DNA of 29,951 nucleotides, taken from positions 1 to 29,951 of the forward strand of contig JBAZYB010000020.1 of assembly GCA_041659545.1 (NCBI GenBank), in the 5' to 3' direction. The translations under genes and the position numbers were made by a program. Source of the DNA: Hyphomicrobium_A sp041659545 (GTDB lineage Bacteria; Pseudomonadota; Alphaproteobacteria; Rhizobiales; Hyphomicrobiaceae). The first letter of the stretch is position 1; each line of letters opens with the position of its first letter. The notes under the pieces were generated by a model that saw only the letters and a program-made list of their open reading frames with translations, was not told the origin of the DNA and ran no database searches. Shown here one piece after another: positions 18,051 through 26,645 of this stretch.

Positions 18051-18078
18051 CGGCGCTCAGATAGACGGCTGAGCGCCG
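18051..18078. terminator. Hairpin over the cytochrome b561 stop codon
   Basis: CGGCGCTCAG pairs perfectly with CTGAGCGCCG around an 8-nt loop. The minus-strand TGA of the cytochrome gene is inside the left arm. It probably limits read-through from either side. Confidence 0.55.
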
Positions 18079-18620
18079 GTGCCGAGCATACGGCGCAGCG
18101 TGTCATCGCGCCGCACGTAGTGGTGCCACAGCGCGGCAATGACGTGCAGGCCCGCCACCGCAATCAACGCAAAGGCGGCAATTTCGTGAGCTTCCTCGAG
18201 GAAGTCTTCGGCCGAATGCGGTAGCTGCAGCGGCGCAGACAGCGGCACCAAGCCAAAGACAAGCGGAATGATCGGTGTGTCCTGCAAGCTGGCGAGGAAC
18301 CAGCCGAAGAGCACCGTCACGAGCGTCAGCGCGTAAAGAGCTAGGTGCGTGAAGCGCGCTGCAGCGTGCTGCCAGGGCGGAGTGCCGGCCACGGCTGCGG
18401 GCGCGCGATTGAGAAGCGCCCACAGAATGCGCAGCACGAGTATGACAAGCAGCGTGATGCCGAGCGATGCGTGGATCGCGTAGTAGTATGGCCGGTCGGC
18501 ACGCGCGGGCACCTCACCCATCCACAGTCCCAGTCCAAACGTTCCTACGATGAGTAGCGCGACGATCCAGTGCAGCGTGATCGCCGGCCAACCGTAAGCA
18601 TCTTGCGTGTTCTTGATCAT
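18057..18620 (-). CDS. Cytochrome b561 (CybB family)
   Basis: A 187-residue four-helix inner-membrane dihaem cytochrome. Helices lie at about 13-33, 49-70, 92-112 and 145-168. The haem-ligand histidines can be aligned with those of E. coli CybB: His17, His50, His145 and His159, with the same 14-residue spacing in the last pair. The family passes electrons between ubiquinol and acceptors; CybB itself is a superoxide:quinone oxidoreductase. I chose the ATG at 18620 because GGGAGG precedes it; the frame could start at 18653 with 11 extra residues. The DUF924 gene ends 74 nt upstream on the same strand, but I see no sign that they act together. Confidence 0.9.
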   Translation of the reverse strand: MIKNTQDAYGWPAITLHWIVALLIVGTFGLGLWMGEVPARADRPYYYAIHASLGITLLVILVLRILWALLNRAPAAVAGTPPWQHAAARFTHLALYALTLVTVLFGWFLASLQDTPIIPLVFGLVPLSAPLQLPHSAEDFLEEAHEIAAFALIAVAGLHVIAALWHHYVRRDDTLRRMLGTGAQPSI

Positions 18621-18694
18621 GAGAGCCTCCCAGTCGCGGCTCTTATCTCGCACAAGGGCGCTGACAGGCGCATGACGGAATTGGCTGACGCAGA

Positions 18695-19258
18695 TCAGAA
18701 GGAGCTGCCCGGCTCCTGAAGAAATGCGATCTCCTCGTCGGTAGATGGGCGCGCGAGGATGGCGTTGCGATGCGGAAAGCGGCCGAAGCGCTCGATCACA
18801 GCGAGATGAGCCTTGGCGTAGCGAGTATACTCATCGTCGCCGAGCGCACTGATCAGCTCCACGGAGCGCAACTGATCGGCGAGCGCCTCGCTGTGCTCGA
18901 ACGGCAGATAGAGGAAGATGCGGCGGTCGGGAGGAATGCGCTGATCGAGACCGATCGCGATCACCAGTCTGGAAATGCAACGCGCGAGTTCGTCGTAGGC
19001 AAACGACCGCGGTGTATCGCGATAGATGTTGCGCGTGAACTGATCGAGCACGAGCACGGTGGCGAGCGCATGGTCGGCACTGGAAATCGCGTCCTCGATC
19101 GGGCGGGCGTTGATCTCATCGATGAGCGGCGCGAAGCGTTCGCGGCATGCTGCGTCGATGGCCTCATCCTTGAGAAACCAAGCCTTGCGGTCCAACTCGT
19201 CAAACCAGAAACGCAGCACATCTTCGACCCACGCCGGCTCGGAGATAGATGTCGTCAT
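18695..19258 (-). CDS. DUF924 family protein
   Basis: A 187-residue protein of the DUF924 (COG3803) family, all alpha-helical and distantly TPR-like, with no known activity. Recognisable blocks are VLRFWFDELDRKAWF at the start, LATVLVLDQFTRNIYRDTPR in the middle, FLYLPFEHSEALADQ, and FGRFPHRNAILARPSTDEE near the end, all typical of the family. Its ATG overlaps the stop of the TfoX-N gene by four bases (ATGA, 19255-19258), so the two are translated from one transcript. They stand at the end of the suf gene string. Confidence 0.88.
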   Translation of the reverse strand: MTTSISEPAWVEDVLRFWFDELDRKAWFLKDEAIDAACRERFAPLIDEINARPIEDAISSADHALATVLVLDQFTRNIYRDTPRSFAYDELARCISRLVIAIGLDQRIPPDRRIFLYLPFEHSEALADQLRSVELISALGDDEYTRYAKAHLAVIERFGRFPHRNAILARPSTDEEIAFLQEPGSSF

Positions 19259-19632
19259 TCTGCCTGCCTTTGTCTCTTTGAAGGGGTACCGCGTCGTGAC
19301 CGGGAGATCTTGCGTTTGGCCGCGATAATGGCGCGCGCGGCAGAGCGGTGCATCGCCTCGCGCTCCTCGTATAGTTGATCAGACGCACGCCAGAACGAGG
19401 TCGCAACACGCCGGCCCTGCCTTACGAAGCTGAACGGCTCAAGACCTTGGGCTTGAAACTCAGCCACACTCTCTGCGTCGGTTTTCAGGTAGAGCGCGTC
19501 GTCGAAGACGAGGCCGAACATGACGCCATCGGCATAAAGTCCGACGCCGCTGAACATGCGGCGCGTGCTGACCGGACCTATCCCAGAAAGCTGATCGAGG
19601 AGAAAATCGACGAAGCCGTCGCTAACGCCCAT
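19255..19632 (-). CDS. TfoX/Sxy N-terminal-domain protein
   Basis: A 125-residue protein holding only the TfoX N-terminal domain: LDQLSGIGPVSTRRMFSGVG, LYADGVMFGLVFDDALYLK and a later SFVRQGRRVATSFWRA. In gammaproteobacteria Sxy/TfoX coactivates competence genes with CRP. In alphaproteobacteria single-domain versions are common and their role is not established, so no competence function should be read into it. The C-terminal 25 residues are highly basic. It begins 18 nt after the sufA stop and overlaps the DUF924 gene by ATGA. Confidence 0.88.
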   Translation of the reverse strand: MGVSDGFVDFLLDQLSGIGPVSTRRMFSGVGLYADGVMFGLVFDDALYLKTDAESVAEFQAQGLEPFSFVRQGRRVATSFWRASDQLYEEREAMHRSAARAIIAAKRKISRSRRGTPSKRQRQAE

Positions 19633-19650
19633 GTGCCGCCCGCCGACTGG

Positions 19651-20031
19651 TCAGTCCGTGGCTTGGGTGGAACCTTCGGCCGGAACTAGGTTGACGCTCT
19701 CGCCGCAGCCGCAGGAGCCGCGCTGGTTCGGATTGTTGAAGACGAACTGGCTGGAGAGCTTGTCGGTCGTGTAGTCCATCTCGGTGCCGAGCAGGTACAT
19801 GATGGCGGATGGCTCGATTAGCACGACCGCGCCGTCTTGCTCTATGACCTCGTCGTGCGGGCCTTTCGTCTCGGCGACGGACATCGTGTATTCCATGCCG
19901 GCGCAACCGCCCTTCTTCACGCCGATGCGGAGGCCCAGCGCCTTGGGGTTGGCTTCCATGAGCGCGTTGATGCGCCCGGCGGCGGCATTCGTCACGGTCA
20001 TCACCTTGGGCATCATGCGTAGCGTGGGCAT
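19651..20031 (-). CDS. sufA: A-type iron-sulfur carrier protein SufA (HesB/IscA family)
   Basis: A 126-residue A-type carrier that takes Fe-S clusters from SufBCD to apoproteins. The three ligand cysteines are Cys43 in GGCAGMEY and Cys107 and Cys109 in GSCGCGES near the end. The ATG at 20031 is preceded by AGGACGACCGAA; a GTG at 20061 would add ten residues. It follows sufT after 74 nt, a wider gap than elsewhere in the operon, containing a small AAACA-GCGG-TGTTT inverted repeat. It could be a processing or attenuation point, though this is only a guess. Position at the end of sufBCDS is normal for alphaproteobacteria. Confidence 0.93.
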   Translation of the reverse strand: MPTLRMMPKVMTVTNAAAGRINALMEANPKALGLRIGVKKGGCAGMEYTMSVAETKGPHDEVIEQDGAVVLIEPSAIMYLLGTEMDYTTDKLSSQFVFNNPNQRGSCGCGESVNLVPAEGSTQATD

Positions 20032-20105
20032 TTCGGTCGTCCTGATTTGCGTCAGTCCCACATATAGTCAGCGGCAGGCGTTTGTGAAACAGCGGTGTTT
20101 TTGAA

Positions 20106-20552
20106 TTAGAACATGTTTAGAGCGAGCCTTGCCTCGTCGGACATGCGGCTCATGTCCCAGGGCGGATCGAAGGTCATGGTTACGCTGGTGCTGGCGACGC
20201 CAGGCACGGCATTGACGGCGTTCTCAACCCATTTAGGCATCTCACCGGCCACCGGGCAGCCCGGCGCCGTCAGCGTCATGGCGATGGCAACGTTGCGGTC
20301 ATCGTCGACGTCGACCGTATAGATGAGTCCGAGTTCATAGACGTCGGCCGGTATTTCCGGATCGTAGACGGTCTTCAGCGCGGCGACGATGTCGCGCAGC
20401 AGCGGATCATCGGAGTCCGGCGACGGTGGCTGGACTGCGGGACTTGCGGCAAGAGTAGACGGGGCCGGCGCGGCGGCACCCGAAGCTGCAGCCTCGACAT
20501 CGGCAGGCGTGGCGATGGTCAGCTCATCGGACTTTGTGGGCGTGTCATCCAT
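20106..20552 (-). CDS. sufT: Fe-S maturation factor SufT (MIP18/DUF59 family)
   Basis: A 148-residue protein. The DUF59/MIP18 domain covers about 50-148: ALKTVYDPEIPADVYELGLI with the DPE acidic motif (64-66), MTLTAPGCPV with conserved Cys99, and TFDPPWDMSRMSDEARLALN at the end. SufT proteins help mature Fe-S enzymes when demand is high. The first 50 residues are low-complexity (Ala, Pro, Ser, Asp) and probably disordered. AAGGAT precedes the ATG at 20552, which I prefer to an in-frame start at 20585. It begins 10 nt after the sufS stop. Confidence 0.92.
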   Translation of the reverse strand: MDDTPTKSDELTIATPADVEAAASGAAAPAPSTLAASPAVQPPSPDSDDPLLRDIVAALKTVYDPEIPADVYELGLIYTVDVDDDRNVAIAMTLTAPGCPVAGEMPKWVENAVNAVPGVASTSVTMTFDPPWDMSRMSDEARLALNMF

Positions 20553-20562
20553 CGTGATATCC

Positions 20563-21852
20563 TTACGCGAACAACTCGTGCGCACGCTTTAGTGCGTCGA
20601 CGAGCGCATCGACTTCCTCCTTGGTGTTGTACATAGCAAAGGACGCGCGGCAGACCGCGGTCACTCCCAGTCGCTCCATGAGAGGCTGCGCGCAGTGATG
20701 TCCGGCACGCACCGCCACACCCGACCGGTCGATGATGGTCGCGACGTCGTGGGCGTGCAGGCCATCCATGGTGAAGGAAACGATGCCGCCCTTTCCCGGC
20801 GCGTGGCCGTAAGTCTTCAACCAGGGCAACTCGGCCAATCGTGCGTCGGCATAGGTGCGCAACTGGGCTTCGTGGTGGGCGATGTTCTCGCGGCCGACCT
20901 GCATCATGTAGTTCAGCGCCGCGCCCAGCCCAATCGCCTCGACGATGGGCGGCGTGCCGGCTTCGAACTTGTGCGGGGCCTGTCCATAGGTGATGCGGTC
21001 CACGGCGACGTGCTCGATCATGCCGCCGCCGCCCTGATAGGGCCGCATGGCGTCGAGCAGCAGTTTCTTGGCATAGAGGACGCCTATGCCGGTTGGGCCG
21101 TAGGTCTTGTGCCCCGTGAAGACGTAAAAATCGGCATCCAGCTCACGCACGTCGACGGGCAGGTGCACCGCGGCCTGGCTGCCGTCGACGAGCACCGGTA
21201 TGCCGCGCGCGTGGGCGAGGCGGATGATCTCGCGCACCGGCACCAGTGTCCCGGTGACGTTAGACATGTGGGTGATGGCGACCAACTTGGTGCGCGGTGT
21301 CAGGAGCCGCTCGAACTCTTCGAGGATCAGTTCGCCGCTATCGGAAATTGGTGCCCACTTGAGCACTGCGCCTTTGCGCTCGCGGAGGAAATGCCAGGGC
21401 ACGATGTTGGAGTGGTGCTCCATGATTGACAGGACGATCTCGTCGCCCTCGCCGATCCCGGCACCGACAGAATCGGCGACGAGGTTGATCGCCTCGGTGG
21501 CGTTCTTGGTGAAGATGATCTCGTCGACGCTGCCAGCGTTGAGGAAGCGCCGCACGGTGTCGCGCGCGTCCTCGAAGTGCTGCGTCGCCGTGTTGGAAAG
21601 GTAATGCAGGCCGCGGTGCACGTTGGCGTATTCGAAGCTCAACGCGTGGTTCATCGCGTCGATCACCGGACGCGGCTTCTGGGCCGAGGCTGCGTTGTCG
21701 AGGTAGACAAGCGGCTTGTTGTGGATCTCGCGGAACAGGATGGGGAAGTCGGCGCGGATGTTCGCAACGTCGAACGGAACGCCCGAAATGCCTCCGGGCG
21801 CCGGGCGTACCATATCGCGCTGCTTATCGATCTCGCGCGCTTCCGCCGTCAT
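20563..21852 (-). CDS. sufS: Cysteine desulfurase SufS (group II)
   Basis: A 429-residue PLP enzyme that takes sulfur from cysteine for the SUF scaffold. The PLP lysine is Lys249 in FTGHKTYGPTG; the active-site cysteine is Cys387 in RAGHHCAQPL, the short-loop group II signature. YLDNAASAQKP, THMSNVTG and the RASFAMYNTKEEVDALV ending are also typical. Group II enzymes normally need SufE or SufU to accept the persulfide; neither gene is in this window. The ATG overlaps the sufD stop by four bases (21849-21852). An N-terminal extension of about 25 residues precedes the usual beginning. Confidence 0.96.
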   Translation of the reverse strand: MTAEAREIDKQRDMVRPAPGGISGVPFDVANIRADFPILFREIHNKPLVYLDNAASAQKPRPVIDAMNHALSFEYANVHRGLHYLSNTATQHFEDARDTVRRFLNAGSVDEIIFTKNATEAINLVADSVGAGIGEGDEIVLSIMEHHSNIVPWHFLRERKGAVLKWAPISDSGELILEEFERLLTPRTKLVAITHMSNVTGTLVPVREIIRLAHARGIPVLVDGSQAAVHLPVDVRELDADFYVFTGHKTYGPTGIGVLYAKKLLLDAMRPYQGGGGMIEHVAVDRITYGQAPHKFEAGTPPIVEAIGLGAALNYMMQVGRENIAHHEAQLRTYADARLAELPWLKTYGHAPGKGGIVSFTMDGLHAHDVATIIDRSGVAVRAGHHCAQPLMERLGVTAVCRASFAMYNTKEEVDALVDALKRAHELFA

Positions 21853-23192
21853 GCGAGGCTCCTTGCCGGACTGGAACGATGCAGCCAGGCGCGACCCAAT
21901 TCGGCCAGCGCCTCGCGCACATCGTCGCTTTCGATCTTCTCGAGCGCCTCTCCAATAAACGATTCGATCAGAAGGGATCTCGCCTCGTGCTCGGGGATGC
22001 CTCGGGCGCGGCAGTAGAAGATGAGATCGTCGTTGAGGTCGGCGCTGGTCGAACCGTGTCCGCAGACCACGTCGTCAGCGTAGATCTCCAGCTCCGGCTT
22101 GGAGTCGAACTCGCAATTCGGCGACAGCATGAGCACCTGCGCCATTTGCTTGCCGTCGGTCTTCTGCGCGTCCGGGCGAACGATGACCTTACCTTGGAAG
22201 ATGCCACGCGCCTCGTCTTCGAGAACGCCTTTGAACTGCTCGCGGCTGACACACTGCGGCACGGCGTGGTCGATAATGAGCGTCGTGTCGATGTGCTCGT
22301 TGTGGCGGGCCAGGAAGACGCCCGAGAGGTCGAGATTAGCGCCCTCACCGGCGAAGGTGACGCCGGCCTGATTGCGAACGAGCCCAGCGCCGGCGGTGAA
22401 GTGGAAGCCGCGGTATTCCGCGTCGGGTCCGAGCTCGGTGATCCAGTTGGACAGGTGTGTGCCGGCACCCGCCTCGATGGTGGACTTCACGTGGGAGAGC
22501 TTGGCTCCCTTGCCGACGACGACCTTGGTGGCGACGTTGAGCTGGAAGTCCTTCGCGGCACCCGGCAGCGTGACGTGTGCCTCGATAATCGAGCCTATCG
22601 CGCCTTCGCCAACGCGTACGGCGTTGCGGATCGCGGCGAATGATGGCCTCTCGGCGGCGCGCACGAACACGAGCAGAACCGGTCGGTCGAGCGCCGCCAG
22701 TGGGGCGATGTCGACGACGGCACCATCGGCTGCATAGGCGGTGTTGAGCGCCAAGACGGCATCGTCGTCGCGACCGCTCGCGTCGAGCAACTCGCTGGCA
22801 CTGGTGTCGCTCTCCAGAAGCGTGGCGAGCGAGGCAACGGAGACCACCTCGTCGGCAACGAGCTCCGAGAGATCGGGCGCGTAGCGGCCGTCGATGAACA
22901 CCACCCGGTGCGCCTCGATCGAGGCGAGCGGACCGAGGGCTGCCTCGACATCGGCAGTCGTCACGTTCGCCGCGCCGATAGGAGCGGGGAAGACGTCCTT
23001 CATGACGTTGCGCAGATCAGTGTATTTCCAGGCCTCGATGCGCCGCGTGGGCAAACCCAAGGCGCTGAAGCGACCCATGGCGTCGAGCCGCAATTTGCGG
23101 ATGTCGGAGCTGCCGGGCAACTCCGCAGACGCCGTCGAGAACGCTTCGGAAAGCGCCTGTTCCGCCTTCGTCTTCAATACAGCCACGTTCAT
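21849..23192 (-). CDS. sufD: SUF scaffold subunit SufD
   Basis: A 447-residue SufD, partner of SufB in the SufBC2D cluster-assembly complex. The N-terminal helical part includes RRIEAWKYTDLR; the central beta-helix has GAKLSHVKSTIEAGAGTHLS and YRGFHFTAGAGLVRNQ; the C-terminal part has VCGHGSTSADLNDDLIFYCR, which holds the conserved His region, and RGIPEHEARSLLIESFIGEA. SufD and SufB are paralogues, and this ending differs from SufB in the same way as in other species. The gene starts directly after the sufC stop (no gap) and overlaps sufS by ATGA, so translation is tightly linked. Confidence 0.95.
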   Translation of the reverse strand: MNVAVLKTKAEQALSEAFSTASAELPGSSDIRKLRLDAMGRFSALGLPTRRIEAWKYTDLRNVMKDVFPAPIGAANVTTADVEAALGPLASIEAHRVVFIDGRYAPDLSELVADEVVSVASLATLLESDTSASELLDASGRDDDAVLALNTAYAADGAVVDIAPLAALDRPVLLVFVRAAERPSFAAIRNAVRVGEGAIGSIIEAHVTLPGAAKDFQLNVATKVVVGKGAKLSHVKSTIEAGAGTHLSNWITELGPDAEYRGFHFTAGAGLVRNQAGVTFAGEGANLDLSGVFLARHNEHIDTTLIIDHAVPQCVSREQFKGVLEDEARGIFQGKVIVRPDAQKTDGKQMAQVLMLSPNCEFDSKPELEIYADDVVCGHGSTSADLNDDLIFYCRARGIPEHEARSLLIESFIGEALEKIESDDVREALAELGRAWLHRSSPARSLA

Positions 23193-23948
23193 TTACGCCG
23201 CCTTCGCCTGATATTCCGCGTAACCGGACTTCTCCAGCTCCTTGGCGAGAGAAGCATCGCCCGACTTGCGAATCTTGCCGTCGATCATGACGTGCACGCG
23301 GTCGGGTACGATGTGGTTCAAAAGCCGCTGATAGTGGGTGATGACGAGCATCGAGCGGTCCTTGGAGCGCATCGAGTTGACGCCATCGGAGACAATGCGC
23401 AGGGCGTCGATGTCGAGCCCGCTGTCGGTTTCGTCGAGGACGCACAAGCTTGGCTCGAGAACCTCCATCTGCAGGATCTCGGCGCGCTTCTTCTCGCCGC
23501 CAGAGAAGCCGACATTCACCGGCCGCTTGAGCATGTCCATGTTGATGCTGAGGTGCTCGGCCTTGGCCTTGACGAACTTCAGGAACTCCGGGGTCGACAT
23601 TTCCGCTTGGCCGCGCGCCTTGCGCACCGCGTTGGTGGCCGTGCGCAGGAAGGTCAGGCCGGCGACACCGGGGATCTCCATGGGATACTGGAAGGCGAGG
23701 AAGACGCCTTTCGCGGCCCGTTCCTCGGGCTCCATCTCCAGGATGCTTTCGCCGTTCCAGAGGATGTCGCCGCTCGTCACCTCATAATCAGGGCGGCCGG
23801 CGAGAACATAGGCGAGCGTCGACTTGCCCGATCCGTTCGGGCCCATGATGGCGTGCACCTCACCTTTGGGGATGGTCAGCGTCAATCCCTTCAGGATCTC
23901 GCGATCCTCGTCGGCGATCTTGACGTGCAGGTCTTTGATCTCGAGCAT
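23193..23948 (-). CDS. sufC: SUF ATPase SufC
   Basis: A 251-residue ABC-type ATPase that drives the SufBC2D scaffold from the cytoplasm; it is not a transporter. Walker A is GPNGSGKST (36-44), the Q-loop region is FLAFQYPMEIPGV, the signature is FSGGEKKRAEI (148-158) and Walker B is LCVLDETDSGLDIDAL (168-182), with the H-loop in VITHYQRLL. The ETDSGLD wording in place of EPTSGLD is characteristic of SufC. It lies 70 nt after the sufB stop, the only wider gap in the sufBCD part, and abuts sufD. Confidence 0.97.
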   Translation of the reverse strand: MLEIKDLHVKIADEDREILKGLTLTIPKGEVHAIMGPNGSGKSTLAYVLAGRPDYEVTSGDILWNGESILEMEPEERAAKGVFLAFQYPMEIPGVAGLTFLRTATNAVRKARGQAEMSTPEFLKFVKAKAEHLSINMDMLKRPVNVGFSGGEKKRAEILQMEVLEPSLCVLDETDSGLDIDALRIVSDGVNSMRSKDRSMLVITHYQRLLNHIVPDRVHVMIDGKIRKSGDASLAKELEKSGYAEYQAKAA

Positions 23949-24018
23949 TGTCTTCTCTTCCTCATTCTCCGAGCGCCGACCCGGAACCTAATTTCATCCT
24001 GAGTAGGGACGCGGCGGA

Positions 24019-25488
24019 CTAGCCGACGCTGCCTTCCAGCGAGATGCCGATCAGCTTCTGCGTCTCGGCCATGAACTCCATGGGCAGGTGCTGCAGCACA
24101 TCACGTACGAACCCATTGACGACGAGGGCGATCGCTTCCTCCTGCGATAGCCCACGCTGGCGGCAGTAGAACAACGTGTCGTCGGAAATTTTCGACGTCG
24201 TCGCCTCGTGCTCGAAGTGCGCAGTGGCGTTTTTCGCCTCGATGTAGGGCACCGTGTGCGCGCCGCACTTATCGCCGATGAGCAGGCTGTCGCAGTTCGT
24301 AAAATTGCGCGCGCCCGTCGCCTTGCGATGCGCGGAGACGAGGCCGCGATAGGTGTTCTGCGAGTTACCGGCGGCAATGCCCTTGGAGATGATGCGGCTG
24401 GACGAGTTCTTGCCGAGGTGGATCATCTTCGTGCCCGAGTCCACCTGCTGCCAACCGTTCGAAACGGCAATGGAGTAGAACTCACCACGCGAGTTGTCGC
24501 CGCGCAGGATGCAGCTGGGATACTTCCAGGTGATGGCCGAGCCGGTTTCCACCTGCGTCCAGGAGATCTTCGAGTTGCGGCCGCGGCAATCGCCACGCTT
24601 GGTGACGAAGTTATAAATGCCGCCCTTGCCGTCCTTGTCGCCAGGGTACCAGTTCTGCACCGTCGAGTACTTGATCTCGGCGTCATCGAGCGCGATCAGC
24701 TCGACGACAGCGGCGTGCAGCTGATGCTCATCGCGCATCGGCGCTGTGCAACCTTCGAGATAGGACACATAGGAGCCCTTGTCGGCAATGATGAGCGTGC
24801 GCTCGAACTGGCCGGTCTGCTTCTCGTTGATGCGGAAGTAGGTCGATAGCTCCATCGGGCAGCGGACGCCTTCGGGCACGTAGACGAACGAGCCGTCGGA
24901 GAACACTGCCGCGTTGAGAGCCGCGTAGAAGTTATCGCCCTGTGGCACGACCGAGCCGAGGTACTTCTTGATCAGCTCGGGGTGTTCGCGGATGGCCTCG
25001 GAGATGGAGCAGAAGATGACGCCTGCCTTGGCGAGCTCTTCCCTGAATGTCGTCACCACCGAGACGCTGTCAAAGATAGCGTCGACCGCCACGCGCGCGC
25101 CCTGCACGCCGGCGAGCACTTCGCGCTCGCGCAGCGGAATGCCGAGCTTCTCGTAGGTGGCCAGCAGCTCGGGATCGACGTCAGCGAGGCTCTTGGGCCC
25201 TTCCGACGATCTCGGCGCGGCGTAGTAATAAAGATCCTGGAAGTCGATCTGCGGATAGGTGACGTTGGCCCACGTCGGCTCGGTCATGTTGACCCAGCGC
25301 CGATAGGCTTCGAGCCGCCAGTCGAGCATCCACTGCGGATCGCCCTTCTTTTCGGAAATGAACCGCACGATGTCCTCGGAGAGGCCCTTGGGGGCCTTCA
25401 CCGTGTCGATCTTCGTTTCGAAGCCGTACTTATACTGATCGACGTCGATCTTGCGGACCTGCTCGATCGTCTCTTGAACCGCCGCCAT
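24019..25488 (-). CDS. sufB: SUF scaffold subunit SufB
   Basis: A 489-residue SufB, the scaffold subunit on which the nascent cluster is built. The N-terminus has YKYGFETKIDTVKAPKGLSE and WMLDWRLEAYRRW; the middle has VPEGVRCPMELSTYFRIN and TAPMRDEHQLHAAVVEL; the C-terminus has NCDSLLIGDKCGAHTVPYIE with the conserved Cys near residue 408, then HFEHEATTSKI with the conserved Glu. All are diagnostic of SufB. The ATG at 25488 lies 29 nt after the iscS stop. The long open frame on the opposite strand here is a shadow. Confidence 0.97.
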   Translation of the reverse strand: MAAVQETIEQVRKIDVDQYKYGFETKIDTVKAPKGLSEDIVRFISEKKGDPQWMLDWRLEAYRRWVNMTEPTWANVTYPQIDFQDLYYYAAPRSSEGPKSLADVDPELLATYEKLGIPLREREVLAGVQGARVAVDAIFDSVSVVTTFREELAKAGVIFCSISEAIREHPELIKKYLGSVVPQGDNFYAALNAAVFSDGSFVYVPEGVRCPMELSTYFRINEKQTGQFERTLIIADKGSYVSYLEGCTAPMRDEHQLHAAVVELIALDDAEIKYSTVQNWYPGDKDGKGGIYNFVTKRGDCRGRNSKISWTQVETGSAITWKYPSCILRGDNSRGEFYSIAVSNGWQQVDSGTKMIHLGKNSSSRIISKGIAAGNSQNTYRGLVSAHRKATGARNFTNCDSLLIGDKCGAHTVPYIEAKNATAHFEHEATTSKISDDTLFYCRQRGLSQEEAIALVVNGFVRDVLQHLPMEFMAETQKLIGISLEGSVG

Positions 25489-25517
25489 AACTTCCCTTTC
25501 AACGTCTTAACTGCAGC

Positions 25518-26645
25518 TCACGCAGCGAGCACCGCGCCGTCTGCAACTTTCCGCCACGCCGCCAGAAAGGCGGCCACTTCGTCTTCGTTCGTCTCTGGCC
25601 CGAGGCTTATGCGCACCGCGGCACGCGCGATGCTCTCGCCAAGGCCCATGGCAAGGATCACCGGATTGGCGCCGACCTTGCCTGACGTGCAGGCGGCTCC
25701 GGCGCTGATGGCGATACCTTCCATGTCCATTCGGATGACCATCGTCTCGGCCGCCTTGCCCGGCAGGGCGATACACGAGGTATTGCCAATGCGATCGGCG
25801 TTGCGTCCGATGATGGTCGCTTCCGGTGTCGCCGCCAGGACGCCGTCTTCGAGACGGTCGCGCAGTACGGCGGCGCGCTTGATCGCGTCCCGGTCGCGCG
25901 CCACGTCCGCTGCTGCGGCGCCAAACCCAGCGATACCGGTGACGTTCTCCGTGCCGCCGCGGCGACGGCGCTCCTGGCCACCGCCCTTGAGCAATGCCGG
26001 CAGGCTGACGCCATCGCGGACGATGAGCGCGCCGACGCCGCGCGGGCCGCCGAGCTTGTGCGAGGAAATGGTCAGCGTATCGGCGCCTAGGGTCGCAAAG
26101 TCGACGGGCAGGCGGCCTGGCCCCTGCACCGCATCCACATGTAGCGAGACACCGAGTGTGCGGGCCAGTTCTGCTGCCTCGCCTATCGGCTGGATCACGC
26201 CCGTCTCGTTGTTGGCAATCATGACGGAGAGCAGAACGCGTCCGCCTGCTGCGACGTGGGTGAGCGCCTCGGCCACGCTGGGCAACTCGACGAGGCCGCC
26301 GCTGGTCGCCGGCAGGGCGATCACCTTGGCACCGCAGGCGCGCGCCGGAGCCAGCACTGAGTCGTGCTCGATGGCAGAGACGCAGATGGCATTCCAGCCG
26401 GCGGCCATAACGGTGTTGTTGGCTTCAGTTGCGCCGCTGGTGAAGATCACCTCGCTCGGCTTGGCACCAACCAGCATCGCGACGTCCTCGCGGGCCTTCT
26501 CGATGATGGCGCGGGCGCGACGGCCTTCGGCATGCACCGACGACGGATTGCCGGTGGCCTCGCACGCTGCCAGCATCGCCGCGCGTGCGGCCGGGCGCAG
26601 CGGGGCGGAGGCATTGTGATCGAGGTATGAGCGCGGCGACATCAT
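25518..26645 (-). CDS. iscS: Cysteine desulfurase, IscS/NifS type (group I)
   Basis: A 375-residue PLP cysteine desulfurase. YLDHNASAPLRP opens the protein; TSGATEANN binds the cofactor phosphate; ANNETGVIQPI and HVDAVQGPGR follow; Lys197 in SSHKLGGPRGVGAL is the PLP lysine. Cys319 in ISAGAACTSGK lies in the longer loop of group I enzymes, so it can pass sulfur directly to a scaffold or other acceptors. It is the second desulfurase of the operon. Its ATG overlaps the iscR stop (ATGA, 26642-26645), and a second ATG follows at once. Symbol by family and position; it is not the E. coli isc operon. Confidence 0.92.
   Translation of the reverse strand: MMSPRSYLDHNASAPLRPAARAAMLAACEATGNPSSVHAEGRRARAIIEKAREDVAMLVGAKPSEVIFTSGATEANNTVMAAGWNAICVSAIEHDSVLAPARACGAKVIALPATSGGLVELPSVAEALTHVAAGGRVLLSVMIANNETGVIQPIGEAAELARTLGVSLHVDAVQGPGRLPVDFATLGADTLTISSHKLGGPRGVGALIVRDGVSLPALLKGGGQERRRRGGTENVTGIAGFGAAAADVARDRDAIKRAAVLRDRLEDGVLAATPEATIIGRNADRIGNTSCIALPGKAAETMVIRMDMEGIAISAGAACTSGKVGANPVILAMGLGESIARAAVRISLGPETNEDEVAAFLAAWRKVADGAVLAA

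Noticed and set aside
19255..19632. Natural competence function for the TfoX-N gene
   Set aside because: Only the N-terminal domain is present and no competence genes are in the window.
22908..24002. A 364-codon plus-strand frame opposite sufC and sufD
   Set aside because: Shadow of sufC and sufD; codon use follows the opposite strand.
24982..26619. A 545-codon open frame on the plus strand, opposite sufB and iscS
   Set aside because: It is antisense to two genes with complete diagnostic motifs, its translation is low-complexity Ala/Arg/Ser, and long antisense frames are expected in GC-rich DNA.
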